Shown here piece by piece: positions 26,301-38,300 of a DNA stretch of 64,000 nucleotides. The stretch is taken from NCBI GenBank assembly GCA_031841125.1, contig CM063108.1, forward strand, positions 70,280,344 through 70,344,343. Reading direction: 5' to 3'. The notes under the pieces were generated by a model, which ran no database searches, was not told the DNA's origin, and saw nothing but the letters and a program-made list of their open reading frames with translations. Both the position numbers and the translations under genes were made by a program. Position 1 is the stretch's first letter. Every line of letters begins with the position of its first letter. This DNA is from Acanthococcus lagerstroemiae. Its lineage: Eukaryota > Arthropoda > Insecta > Hemiptera > Eriococcidae.

Positions 26301-29300
26301 AGTTCGTGCGAGCCCAGCCCGGTGGTACCAATTCACGTCGGTGTTCCGGTAGTCGATAGTCGAAGCGCGTACTCCGCTCAAGTCCGATTGTCCGGTGTCT
26401 GACTGATGCGGCGAATCGAACCTGGCATCCTTCTGCTAGCGTTCGAGTCGAGGCTATGTTCGTTATTCGGCGTGGATTTTGGTCGATTCCGGTATTGATA
26501 TTGATAGTCTTTGCACTGCGGCGACGATCACGGTGATAATAATTTGAAATCCTTGTTCGGCGATAGCAAACGTTACGCGTTAACGGTGCAGCTGTAGCCT
26601 CTTCTGTTGCTATTGCCGTTGGTGATGCTGGTGGTGGTCGAAGTTCTACTCTTGGTCCTGGCGAAAAGTGAAGAAAGAAACACGTAAGTGTGTTGTTGGT
26701 TTCTTCAGTAGTTACCTATGTGTTGCGTGCGTACGTGCGTTGTGCTCGTGCGTATTGGCGGAGCACTCGAGGTCGTGTATTCGAGGATAAGCTTTCTGCG
26801 TTTCGCCGGTCGTCTTCTGATACAGAAGCCTTTTCACATCTCGATGGATGCTCCGTGGGCAAGGCGAACCGGCTACATAGTTGGTGTGTTTGGGCACTGA
26901 ATACTCGGATGTGCGCCGCTGCAGCCAATTAGACGGCGCGCATCGTCCTTCTAGGCTTTCTCGTTACTTTTTTCTATCAGCGGACGAAAAAATTGAGTTA
27001 ATAAAAGAGCGTACTTTACGCGTTCGAGATTTTGAGGGGGTAGTACGTTGACGTTCTCGCTCACTCATCGGTCTCCTTTCTTCAGTTGGATGTTGAAACG
27101 AGCGAGCGGCGGTGCCGGCGGTTTAACGATCGAGTTACATCGCGCACCTCGCACCACCGATGCAAAATGCAATGGTAACTCCTCGTGCTGATCACTGCCC
27201 ACTGCGTCGAGAAGTATCGCTGATATTTCAATTTCTTTTACAATTATTATTATTATTATTACCTACGGATAATAGCTAGTATAACGTGTCCTTGTCCCTT
27301 TTTCCGTATTTAATTTGATCCAAGTACTTAGTTCGATGTGCGTACCGCCGAGTTTCGCTATTACTGGGGGCAGGCGGTAGCAGTTGATAGTCCAGAGCGC
27401 TTTCGGCTGTTATGCCATCATCAGTGGAGTAAAGTGTAGTCCACTGATAATGGCGTGACGGCCGAAAACGCTCTAGACTACAGAAGAAGAAAAAGTGAAT
27501 TGGCACACCCCTACAAATGGAATAGTACCAAGTTCGCACACACTCCGAAATGGACACTGAATATATTCATGTAGGGTGATTTTACGTATGTGTATTTAAA
27601 TTTTTTCTCTTGCAAAGTTCGTGGCATACAGATCGACGATCGAATGATACGAATTAGGTATTATTATTATTATTATTAATCTGATTGAAAAATTGCAGTG
27701 TCAAAATATTCAACAACTAGTTTATTCGAACTGAATTAGAGAATTACTAGCTAATACCAGATTGTATTCTTGCCTTATCGCAAAGAGATAAGTAACTTGA
27801 ACCTTAATTTACATGCTCGTGGTTCAACAGGAACGACAAGTGAGAAAATTTTGTGTTTTCCCACAACTTTGTTGGCTTAATCCAAATTGCGTCCAAACGT
27901 GCTTCTTCCATTCGTACTCTCGTTTTAACATAGATACTTGTTTTAGTTATTTATTCGTTTATTTTTGTTTCAGTGTGTCGAGAATGGGTCGTCCACGAAG
28001 ACGAAGCTCTAGCCTATCAGCTGCAGAAACAAGAAGGTTTGTATCCGTATGGCGCTACTGTGTATCCCCGTTAACTCTTAGTAAATCGCCAGTAGCGAGA
28101 AATTTCTGAAATCAAATTGGGAAAATATTACCGAACGATTAAGAAAGCAATTTCTACAGCACAGCCTGTCTTCTATTACAGTGAAACCTGTCTATAGTGG
28201 ACTCGTCTAATCTGGAAAACCTGTCACTGTGGGAAAAAAACATGTGCTCCATTGAGAAAACCTGTATATTTCAGTATACATATAATCTGGAAAACCTGTG
28301 TAAAATGGAAATTAGCACGTGTCTTTTATTGACTTTTCCACACGTTAGCGCAGGTCTCTTTAACCCTTTAATACCACTCGTAGGTTTTCTTCTGATATTA
28401 CCACACATGTGACAATTGTCACAGTATTTGAAAATTCATTAGTTTTATCGTTAACGTATCAAATTTTAAGGTGCTGTTTGTATTTTTTCATGCTAAATCC
28501 AAATTTGAGGTTAAAATTTGATTTTAATGTGAACAAATACACACAAATTTGAAAGAGAAGTATTAAATAGCACGAAATAAAAAGTGTGATTGAACAAAAT
28601 GTGAAGCCACGAAAAAAAAAGTTTGAATGACGAGTTTTAAAATCGATATCACGAAATGACTTGCATACGGTATATTATGTTGTTTAAACACAAAAATTAT
28701 ACGTCATCGCGGAAAATGTACATACTCGTGGAGATAGGAGATCCATGAGTTTAAGAGGGATCCAATTTTCTATAAAAACGGTCATTAAGAATTTTTTTTC
28801 AAGTACTCTAGAAACGCCATAGAGGGGAGCTCTGAGGTAATGCTCGAAAGGGCGAATTTCAGGGCTCGGGTTGAGAGAACAAAAAAAGAGTGGACATGTA
28901 AAAATTACCCTTTATTACAGTACACTAGGAATTTTTAGACCTATTATTTATGCGAATGACCTCATCGAGATCATCGAGGGGTTTCGAACTCAACGAATTC
29001 ATTTTTGATATCGGTTTGGCTCTTAATCTAAATTTGTGGCTCCTGAGGAGGGGGAGAATCGATTCATAGATTTTTATTGCTACAAAATTTGATTTTGACA
29101 TTAATTTGTACGCAATTGTAAATTTGTGGCGAGTATGATGGAGGCCGAGAATTTAAACTTTTCATTTTGGGCGCAGTAATATCGTGTCTCTTTTTTTCAT
29201 TGTGTGTACAAGGTATTAAAATTCCTGGCGTATTTTATTTTATCGTGTAAGTGAATTATATTGCGTTCTGAAGTTTAATATTATCTTCAAACTCTTTCTT

Positions 29301-32300
29301 TTTCTGTTTCGTATTTGTTACTGCGCTTGTCATTTATATATTTCGTGCAAACAGCATATTTCTTTCGTGAATTCAACATTACCATTGTGGGCCGATAAAT
29401 GGGTCCCAATTTGAAATATCCCCCACCACTTCATGTTAATAGCTCACAACCAATTTTTTTTTTTTAATTTATAACATTACAGTATAACCTCGATTATTTG
29501 AACCCCGATTATTTGAACTTCGGATTATTTGAACTTGAAAATTTCGTCCCTATTATTTGAACTTTCTCCGCATTATTTGAACCTTGGAAAAATCAAAAGT
29601 TTTAATGAAAACGAGAATTTTGAGAGCAGTGAAGATCAGGAAAAAGTGATCGATCGAGATATAGATACGGAGCTGCTTGAACTACTAGCGGAGACTTCCG
29701 GAGGCAGTGAGGTTGTGCAAGGAGATATCGTTGCCTGGATGGACGCAAATGATGATTATGATATGACCGACAATGATATAATTGGGATTGTGAATGAAGA
29801 AGGAACTGACGACCCTGATAGGAATGATGATGAAGACGAAGATGAAGGCGTTCCTGAAGGAACTATCAGTCATGCCAAAGGTCATGAAGCCATTGTGACG
29901 ACGCTTGCATACATGGAGCAGGAAGGATTAATGACACTGGCCGAGAGAATCATGCTGAGAAGGTGGCGAGATAGTGCGCTGAAAAAAATTGAACTTTTCA
30001 AAACAAAAGTTAGTCACGGACTTCTTTAATAAAAATTGAAAAAAATTATAATTACGTTATCGGTAGGCACTACCCTTGTTTTTGTGACATTTTATGTACA
30101 GTTTAAATAAATAAATGTACATAACAAGAAAGAAAGAAAAAACTCCGTATCATTTGAACTTTTGATTATTTGAACGATCGATCCTATTCCCCAATTAGTT
30201 CAAATAATAGAGGTTGTACTGTACTTTTATCCTACGGATGCATTGAATACGGACACTTCTTGAAACTTGGTACAGGTACAAGTTGCTTGTTACTACCCCC
30301 CCCCCCAATTTTGTTTATTTAGTATAATTTTTATTTTGCCCATTTACATTTTCGGAATTATTTTTACTTGATCAAGAATTCTGTAATTGGAAGTGAGAGA
30401 CAATGAGTTATACACTCGCCGATAATTATGTTTCATTAGGGGAAAAAAACTGGTTGCAGTGCAGTAAAAAGTATTTTGCTAAGGAACAAAAAAAATTTTA
30501 AAAAATTAAAAAAAACGACACGCATGACAGTTGACAGTTTATTTCGCGACTTTCACAAAATGTTTCAACCTAGGCCTGCCTCTCGACATCGTATTCCTCG
30601 GGTTCATCACGAAATATTTTCTTTTCTCACACTGCGCAACATCAAAAACCCAACTCGAATGCATAGATTAAACCACCAATACGATAAATTTTGATCCGAA
30701 TTGATTAAAAACTGAATTCAATTTACCCTATTAACCTGAAAATTGTACATAGTGCTCCGTAAATGTGAAAATAGGTCGGTGTGACAATTGTCACATTAGT
30801 GGTATTGACGATATTTAACCGAAAATCAATTTGAAAAATTTCATGCCCCTTTCGACAGTTGAGTAGGCAACCAAAATACGTGAGAATGAAGGTAAATCAT
30901 GTGCGCACAGGTACCAGGAGTTACGCGGCTGAGTCTCCCATCTGACTCGCGCTTCTGCTGCGAGTTTTATACCACTGTGACAATTGTCACATGTGTGGTA
31001 TTGAAGGGTTAAGGCAGTGCGGCTCCTATTAAAAGAGTTTTGCCGAAAGACATACGAAATGAAATAGACAAATGCGTATAAAGGCGCGCGTATTGACTGA
31101 TAGGAAGAATAGAGAACTAAAACGTATAAACTGGAACTATTGAAGTGGTGCGTGCCGTACAGGAAATAACCGGGCAGGACAATTCAACGATACGGTACAC
31201 AAAAATATACATTAGCAAAAAGAGAATCGCCGCAGTAGAACTTTTTTATTTGGTTCACGTGACTAATGTGGAATACCTGCTGTCACTATGGAAATTTTTG
31301 GAATGGATCGTATAGGTTTGACTGGTACTGATTTCCACGTCTTCGAGACAATTGCGCTACGATAAAGACAACTGCGGTACATTTTCATAAGGTTCTAAAC
31401 CATTGGACCACGAGAAAACAAACTGCTAGACCACACTGAGATTAGCTCGAAGATACGGGAAATTGATTTGAAGTAGTGAGGCACCATGATGGGGCCTGAG
31501 ACGTGTTGCTGTAAAGGTTTCTGTCCAAAGTTTCAGAAAGTCTTTGCGCAGTCCCACCGAGCCTCAGTTCATTTCCATTAGTATCATAAAGAGTTATTAG
31601 TGTGATAAGTTTCAACCGAATCCGAGTAGAGTATTTTACAATAGTGGCTTCCATTAATCTTATACAGTGTTGGCGAACCTTCGTCATTCTTAACGAGCTT
31701 TAAAAAGCTAAACAGAGTTGTAGGTACTAGCGAGTCTCGATACATATGTATTATATCGAAGCTCCGACGAGTTGTAAAGCACCTCGAATAGTCTCAACCA
31801 GCTTCGATAAAACTCGATCCATAATCTCGTGTGTTTTGATGACTCGGAAAATCTCGGCAATATTCTAACAAATCAAAAGTTCCTTGGGGTAGGGCAAGTT
31901 GAGTCTTACCGAGTACGAACCCCAATAATGTAACGGAACTCTCGCAGTCTCGACTAATTTTGTTGAATAACGTACCGTCGAGTAGGAAGTGTGCAAGTAT
32001 CGCTAAAAATTGGATAAATTTAACGCGCATTCGATTGTTTTTAAAATTGAGTCCTAGTGGAGGATAAGTTATCTTTTGAAAATAGGATTTTGTGGTTGTT
32101 CGCTACATTGATATAGAAATTTCTTACGGCGATTAGTGCGTATTGGTTCGTTACGATGTAAATTCAGAAGCTGGTAATTATATACTTAATCGACTTCGTA
32201 AGGTTACAGGCCGAATAGCCAGTTACTTCCGAGGGAGGTAGTATGCATGTAAAACGGTTGTTATAGTGTGTCGCTTACTCACAACCCATCCGTAACCGCA

Positions 32301-35300
32301 GTTGAACAAATCCCACAATAAAACTTAGACGACGAAACATACGCGCATTTCCGCACCCACAAGACGCATACGATCGAGCAAGCGTACCAAAATTCAGTTA
32401 CTCCCTCAACCACAAACCAGCGCCGAACACAACTCACTCGGCTCTATCCATTCTCAACCACATGTGGCATAAATTCGGGCCATTCCCCATTCAGAAAACC
32501 CGTGCGAGCTTCCAACGGGCAAATATGTATCGAATCAGGAGCTGGAGCCGGGTCTGAACAGCTCCGGTTTTGAAGTCATCTCGGGTTTCACGTTACCGAA
32601 ATAGGTATTAAGTTTTTTCTTCGCCTAACCGAATAATAAAACATTTTCTTTCTTTCTTTTCTGTTATAGTGGAACAACATTACGGTGGTAATAAAGAACG
32701 AAATGCCCGAGTTAGAGAAGATTTTCCAAAAGCTAAAGAGGAACAGGAAAAGGAAATCGCGGAAGCGGCTGAAAAACACCGACTAATGGTTAGGCAACAG
32801 TAGGTGTTCCGTTTTCAACTATCTATTATTTCTTTCGCTTATCGCGTAATAATAGTAATGATAAACGCTGGAAAATAAAGAATATAGACTATTATTAAGA
32901 TACAACTATCGTGACATCCGTAATACCAAAAAGAAAGCTCATAGTCAGTGAGATATCGCTAAGATCAACGAGTAGAAGAATACGGCTGCGCTAATTTATG
33001 TCGCAGTTCCAAATAATACCAACAGCCTTGTGTTCACCGCCGAGCAAATACGAGCAGAGCAGGTACCTACCTGAATACGAAGAACCATCTGAAAATTTCT
33101 AAATGCCTGTCGACGCGAATGATGATGACAGGGCAATCAATGTGCAAGTGCGTCGCCAAATTTACATATGAGAAGAATGAACATTTCGACGTGAGTTGCA
33201 GAAAGCAGTTATTCATCCCACCACATCCGCATCGATGATCCGGAAGATTGTCAGCGAATAAAAAGCACACTTTGGCCACTGTGTTCGGTGATCTGTTGTG
33301 TCACGAAGAACCGAAGAAACTGTGTAAACGCGGTAGTTTAAAATAATCTGTAGAATCGGGATATCAGCGTTTACCGATTGATCGGTGAGCGCGAATCTGT
33401 CGATTATTATCTGCCAACGCGTGGCCTCTCGAGCGCTCGTAGCTGGAACCTGGAAGTGGAGAGAAAAACGCTCCTCAGCCGCCTTCCTGCCGATTAATCG
33501 GCTAAATATCGATGTCGGTGCGAGCCTGGAATCATCGAGTCTCATACGTATACACCTGTAGTCATTTTTCGTGGTAACTGCTCTTCGTCCGGTTAAAAAA
33601 GATCGAAGAAGCTTGCGCTTAGTAGCGCAGAATGGCAAATCTTGGTAAGTGGCTGAAAAGCGCGCCTAGTCCTTCGAAACGTCCGAAGTTTTGACCAGAA
33701 TTATTTCGATTGATCTGCGATTACTACATCCCTCTTCTCCTTTGATCGAATGACCTTTGCTACGGCGGATTCGTTCCCGAATCGGATGTTGCCGGGTTAA
33801 TATCGGAGAAAACTTTACCGGGCGATAATGGCTATCAATCGAGGGTCGATTGGGACCTAAAAAGTTACCAGGAGAATGACGTCGCGCGGTTTAAATTTTC
33901 ATTCTCGTTAACCCTCTAACGTGTGTCTTTCTGACCTCCCCCTTTTTCCGAATCACTACATCGGTTCCAAACTCGCAGATGCACCGGTCCAATCCTTATC
34001 GAGTGTATACAGTATTACAACGGCTCGCCGGAACATTTTCTGGTAACTTGAGCGACTAATCCGCCCTCGCTGTCGAGAACTGCGTTGAAATTTGTACGAA
34101 TAACGTAAATGTCGCCAAATTTCGGGAAACAGGTAAGTATGTAAATGACGTTGTCTAGCCTTCTCCTTCCCCTTTCCGTCTCGCGTAGTACGACGCTGTG
34201 CTGTAAGACTTTCTCCGTTTCTTCACCCCTTCGTCTCGTCTGTCGTATGCATGTTCGCAAATTGACAGAGTTTCGTAGATTCAAATTTTATCCGTTGTTT
34301 TCCTCGCACGTGCGTTCCGAGTCGAACGAAATCGTTAATCGTGTCACGCGTTTGTCGTCTGCAGCACACAGACTGGTTTTTTCGCGTGTTCGTAGCTCCG
34401 TGAGCGAAGTACTCGATTTTCGTTTTCAGTCATCTAGATATTTGTATTGGAATTCTTTCCCCCGTTTCTTCTCTTCGTTCTGCCATCGCCTAATACTGTA
34501 ACATAGCGAGTGTTTCTCACAGTGAAATTAAAAACAAAATTCTCACGTAGATACTTGTTATGTCCTGACTAACACGAGCATAAAGAACTAATTCTGTTCA
34601 CTTAATAAAAAGATAAAAATGTAAAAAAAGACGAATATGTAATGTGTCTGTATTCACTGATAATATGAATATCAAAATGCAGTGGCATCAATCAGTGTTG
34701 CCAAATATGTAACATCTCCCCCCGCAAGAAAAAAAAAAACAGAGTATATAAAAAGTAAGAAAAATTAAATGAAAACAAACGAAAATTTTTGAATATAATT
34801 AAAGGTCTAGAATAACCCGAGGTCGGCGTTGGCGAGAGGAACGACAAACCGGAGTTGGTTGGCTGCCTGCATCCGGGCACAGGCTCGGCAATGGAGAACT
34901 TGAACTCGAGACTTTCGCAGCAGGCGCCACAGTGGAGGGTCCTGGAGACTCCGACGAGGTTGACATAGACTGTGGAGAAGGCAACGCGACGACCTCTGCC
35001 GTCGAAATAGTAGGCAAATGCTGAGCAGCAAATGTAGATGAATGCTGAACTTTAGGGTTTCGCGGTGCGTCCTTCATATGATTTATGTGACGACGTGCAC
35101 GAACACCTGTCATATCTTCGACTATGTAGATGACAGAACCGATTCTCTTCACAACGTGACCCGCCTTCCAACTCACTTTGTTTCTGTAATGGTGCTGAAC
35201 CAGTACTGAGTCGCCTGGGAGGTAAAACCGCTTGGAGCAAAACAAATTTTCGCTGGATTTTGGCTTTTCAGTGAGAAATGATAATTGAGACCGCAGTTCC

Positions 35301-38300
35301 CAGCCAAACTGGAGTTTCGCTGGAGACGTTTTTGTTGTGGAATGCGGTGTTCGACGGTATGCAAATAAAAATCTTCATAGACGGTTCCTCAACGTCATTT
35401 TACCATCACCCTGGTTGATGCGTCGTAAACCCGACTTCAGGGTATCGACATACTTTTCAACTTGTCCATTTGATGCTGGATGATGAGGCGGGGTCAGAAC
35501 ATGGTTAATATTGTAGTGTCGTGTGAATTCTTCAAATTCAGCTGAAGAGAAGGCTGGGCCGTTATCAGACACGAGAGTTTCCATGATTCCGTAACGTGCA
35601 ATGTAATCTTATAAAACCTCAATCGTTGTCTCAGAGGTTAAATCACGAACAAGTTCAATTTCTGGCCATTTGGAATATGCGTCAATAATAAGAAGGAAAT
35701 AGTCCAATCCTTCTTGTGCGTGATCGACGTGTATCCGCTGACCTGGTCTCGTAGGTTCCTCCCATGGATAAAGTGGCGCTGTAGGAGGGTTACGAGCATG
35801 ATACGCACATGGTTCGCAACTTCTCACGCAACGTTCAAGATCAGCGTCAATTTTGGGCCAGTAGACATGGATTCGAGCCAAGCTTTTCATTCTTTGAATA
35901 CCGGGATGAGCTACGTGTAACTCTTGTAAGATCTGTTCACGTAAGACCTGTGGAATGTACACACGAGTCCCAAAGAAGATGCAATTTCCTTCGACGGACA
36001 ACTGACCTTCCCAGCTACCAAGAGGTTCACCTTTTTTTATTTTCTCGAGCAATACTGATAACTCGGCATCCTTCAGGGTTTCATTTGCAATTGTACCTGA
36101 GGTGATGGGAACTTTGGCCAACTGTTGAAGATGAAACACAGTGACGTAATCTGGTTTCAAAGTGGATTTAACGCTCTGTAACGGGAAACGTGATAAAAAA
36201 TCCGCATTACCATTTTCATTCGACTTTCGGTACTTTCTATCAAATTGGAACATCTGTAAGTGTAGATTGTAGTGAAGTAATCGAGTCGCTGTCAATTTTG
36301 ACACGTTTCTACAGTTGCCGAACAAGTGTATCAACGGCTGATGGTCAGAGACTAGTGTGAATCTTCGACCGAATAGGTACACCATGGCCAGGGCCTCCTT
36401 ATCAATCTGCGAATAGTTCTGTTCAGCAGAAGACAGAACACGAGACGCAAAGGCAATAGGCCTTTCCACACCATTCACGGTATAAGCGAGCACGGCACCG
36501 AGTCCTGTAGGACTAGCGTATGGCAGCTAGGAATGATGAGCGGAGCAGGATCCAAGTGGTCTTTCAATAATTTCGTAATGTCAGCGTACGATTTCGTTTC
36601 ATAGGTCGCCGGATAGAGTAGCGACTTCAAGAAGGTTGTGTAACTTTGGTTTCAGGAATGAAACGAACTGTACCTTCTTAACGTCCCCGTCTGTAATATT
36701 GTGCGCCTTGAAATACGTTTCGACACGATCTAAATAATCGATGAAATTCTCCTGCTGTTCATCAAACGCGGATAGTGTTACTGAAGATGTACCACCCGAT
36801 GTAGCATTCGACGAAAGCTTCGTGACCAGCTGTAATAACGCTGCATTTTGGTCATGTAAAGCTCCGAGAACTTCGGCATTGCTCATCGATTCAGCCATCC
36901 TTGTAACGAGAAATTTCCATTTCCTAGACGACTGCGCCAATTGTTATGTCCTGACTAACACGAGCATAAAGAACTAATTCTGTTCACTTAATAAAAAGAT
37001 AAAAATGTAAAAAAAGACGAATATGTAATGTGTCTGTATTCACTGATAATATGAAGATCAAAATGCAGTGGCATCAATCAGTGTTGCTACATATGTAACA
37101 ATACTTTTATAGAGAAGCGAGTGCCGAAGACTGATTCTGAACGTTCTGTTGTTCGATTCGTCGACCTTGTGACGATTCCGTTAATTTTCGAGTCGAAACT
37201 ACTAGGAAGGTTCGTTGACGTATTTGGGTTACGAAACGTGGAATACGAACAGCGTAACACGACGTAGCAGCTATTTTTTTTTGGGGGGGGGAGGCTCCCT
37301 CCAATTCAAAAAAAGGAACGTTAAGAATAACGGAAAAAGAAGAAGAAAGAAAGAGAAATTTTTTGTAATGCTACACTTCTCTCTTCACTTTAATTACATT
37401 AAGGAAGTCTGTGAAACGTTTCAAAGAAAGGGCAAAACATTTTTCGCATTGTTTCCTAAGGTCTCCTCCTAAATTTATTCCCTAAATTCGTCCCTGCCGG
37501 ACCGTCACCGACGTGCGACATCGCCGAATCGCGTCGTATCTTATCGTGTTCAGTATGTAGCGTTATTGAAAATACGTACGATCGTTTACCTACGATTTAC
37601 CGAGTAAACGTTTTCAGGTTCTGCAATTTACGTCGAATAATTGGAAGCGTTTTCGTGTTGTTTTTTTTTTTATTACAGAGAGGAGATAGACTCGACCTAC
37701 GCTCGTCGCGTTGCAGAAAAGTTGGAAAAAGAGGAACTGGAAAAACGAAGGCGAGCCGAAAGACACGATTTAGAGGTTGCTACAAAAATGCAGGTTATCA
37801 TCGCCGATTTTAACGATTTTTCATTTTTACTTGTCCGCAACCCGCTGCCAAAGTGTAATAATTGATGGTGATTGACGTTCGAGAAACGTTTCCTCCCCTT
37901 TAACCTCTCCCCCAACACGATAGATGTTGATGGTGCTTCCGTGCACCCATGGATAGATTGACTAGTAATAGTGGTGGATGCCGAAATCTTGGCTCGGACA
38001 AGTGAGCAGGGAAAATTACCGTATTTGTGTCGAACAGTAGATTCGCCGTCCGATGCTAATTTTGCCCCGTGCCCGTCTCTCATTCGGTAATGAAATCGGA
38101 TGTATTTTCCAGTCGATTCGCCTTTCTTCGGACTAGAATTTCTCGTTCTCGGAGGTCGATTCTTTTGCTCTGCAAGCTATACGTGTATCCAGTACAGACG
38201 AACTTCCGATTCCAAGACTTATTTGATTTTTCGTACATTTTACGACTCGTTCACTCGTCAGCACGCTCGTTATCGCTTCGATTCGAACGTGATATTCTTT

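Larger units (their letters stand above)
11411..27973 (+). other. 16.6-kb first intron of the CCDC50-like gene
   Basis: Donor GAAG|GTAAGA and acceptor TTTCAG|TGTGTC bound it; no conserved coding exon was recognised inside. It carries the inverted repeats and hAT elements listed separately. GC- and CpG-richer stretches at about 21.8-22.5 kb and 25.5-27.2 kb could be alternative promoters, which the sequence alone cannot show. 11.8-14.0 kb, 14.6-16.3 kb, 16.5-17.9 kb and 19.0-20.0 kb show nothing I can name. Confidence 0.6.
28364..31008. mobile_element. 2.6-kb piggyBac-like non-autonomous element
   Basis: Starts CCCTTTAATACCAC and ends GTGGTATTGAAGGG, with TTAA on both sides (28360-28363 and 31009-31012). 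TTAA duplication plus CCC/GGG ends is the piggyBac signature. Subterminal palindromes GTGACAATTGTCAC occur near the left end (about 28410) and twice near the right end (about 30781 and 30977). No piggyBac transposase frame is visible; most of the middle is filler plus a Tigger insertion. Confidence 0.8.
28179..31324. mobile_element. Tigger-like element split by a later insertion
   Basis: Left end CAGTGAAACCTGTCTATAG preceded by TA, right end (reversed) CAGTCAAACCTATACGATCC. These resemble Tigger/pogo-type termini. The right flank reads GTA rather than a clean TA, so the boundary may be one base off. The interior is interrupted by the TTAA-flanked element at 28364-31008; the parts outside it show no clear transposase. 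Confidence 0.5.
28037..32669 (+). other. Intron 2 of the CCDC50-like gene
   Basis: Donor GAAG|GTTTGT and acceptor GTTATAG|TGGAAC. It contains the three-layer nested transposon complex (28179-31324); I see nothing recognisable between 31.3 and 32.6 kb. Confidence 0.7.
34556..37100 (-). mobile_element. Ty3/gypsy LTR retrotransposon, internally deleted
   Basis: Two 159-bp LTRs (36942-37100 is the 5' LTR, 34556-34714 the 3' LTR on the minus strand) begin TG and end CA and differ at only about three positions. The exact 5-bp duplication ATACT flanks the element (34551-34555 and 37101-37105). Next to the 5' LTR the internal sequence reads TTGGCGCAGTCG, a plausible primer-binding region, and GCGGGGGGAGA immediately precedes the 3' LTR as polypurine tract. 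Gag start and the RNase H-integrase end remain; protease and most of reverse transcriptase are deleted. Insertion was recent by LTR similarity. Confidence 0.93.
32800..37678 (+). other. Intron 3 of the CCDC50-like gene
   Basis: Donor CA|GTAGGT and acceptor TTACAG|AGAGGA. The Ty3/gypsy element at 34556-37100 occupies half of it, in antisense orientation to the host gene. 32.8-34.5 kb holds no recognisable feature. Confidence 0.7.
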
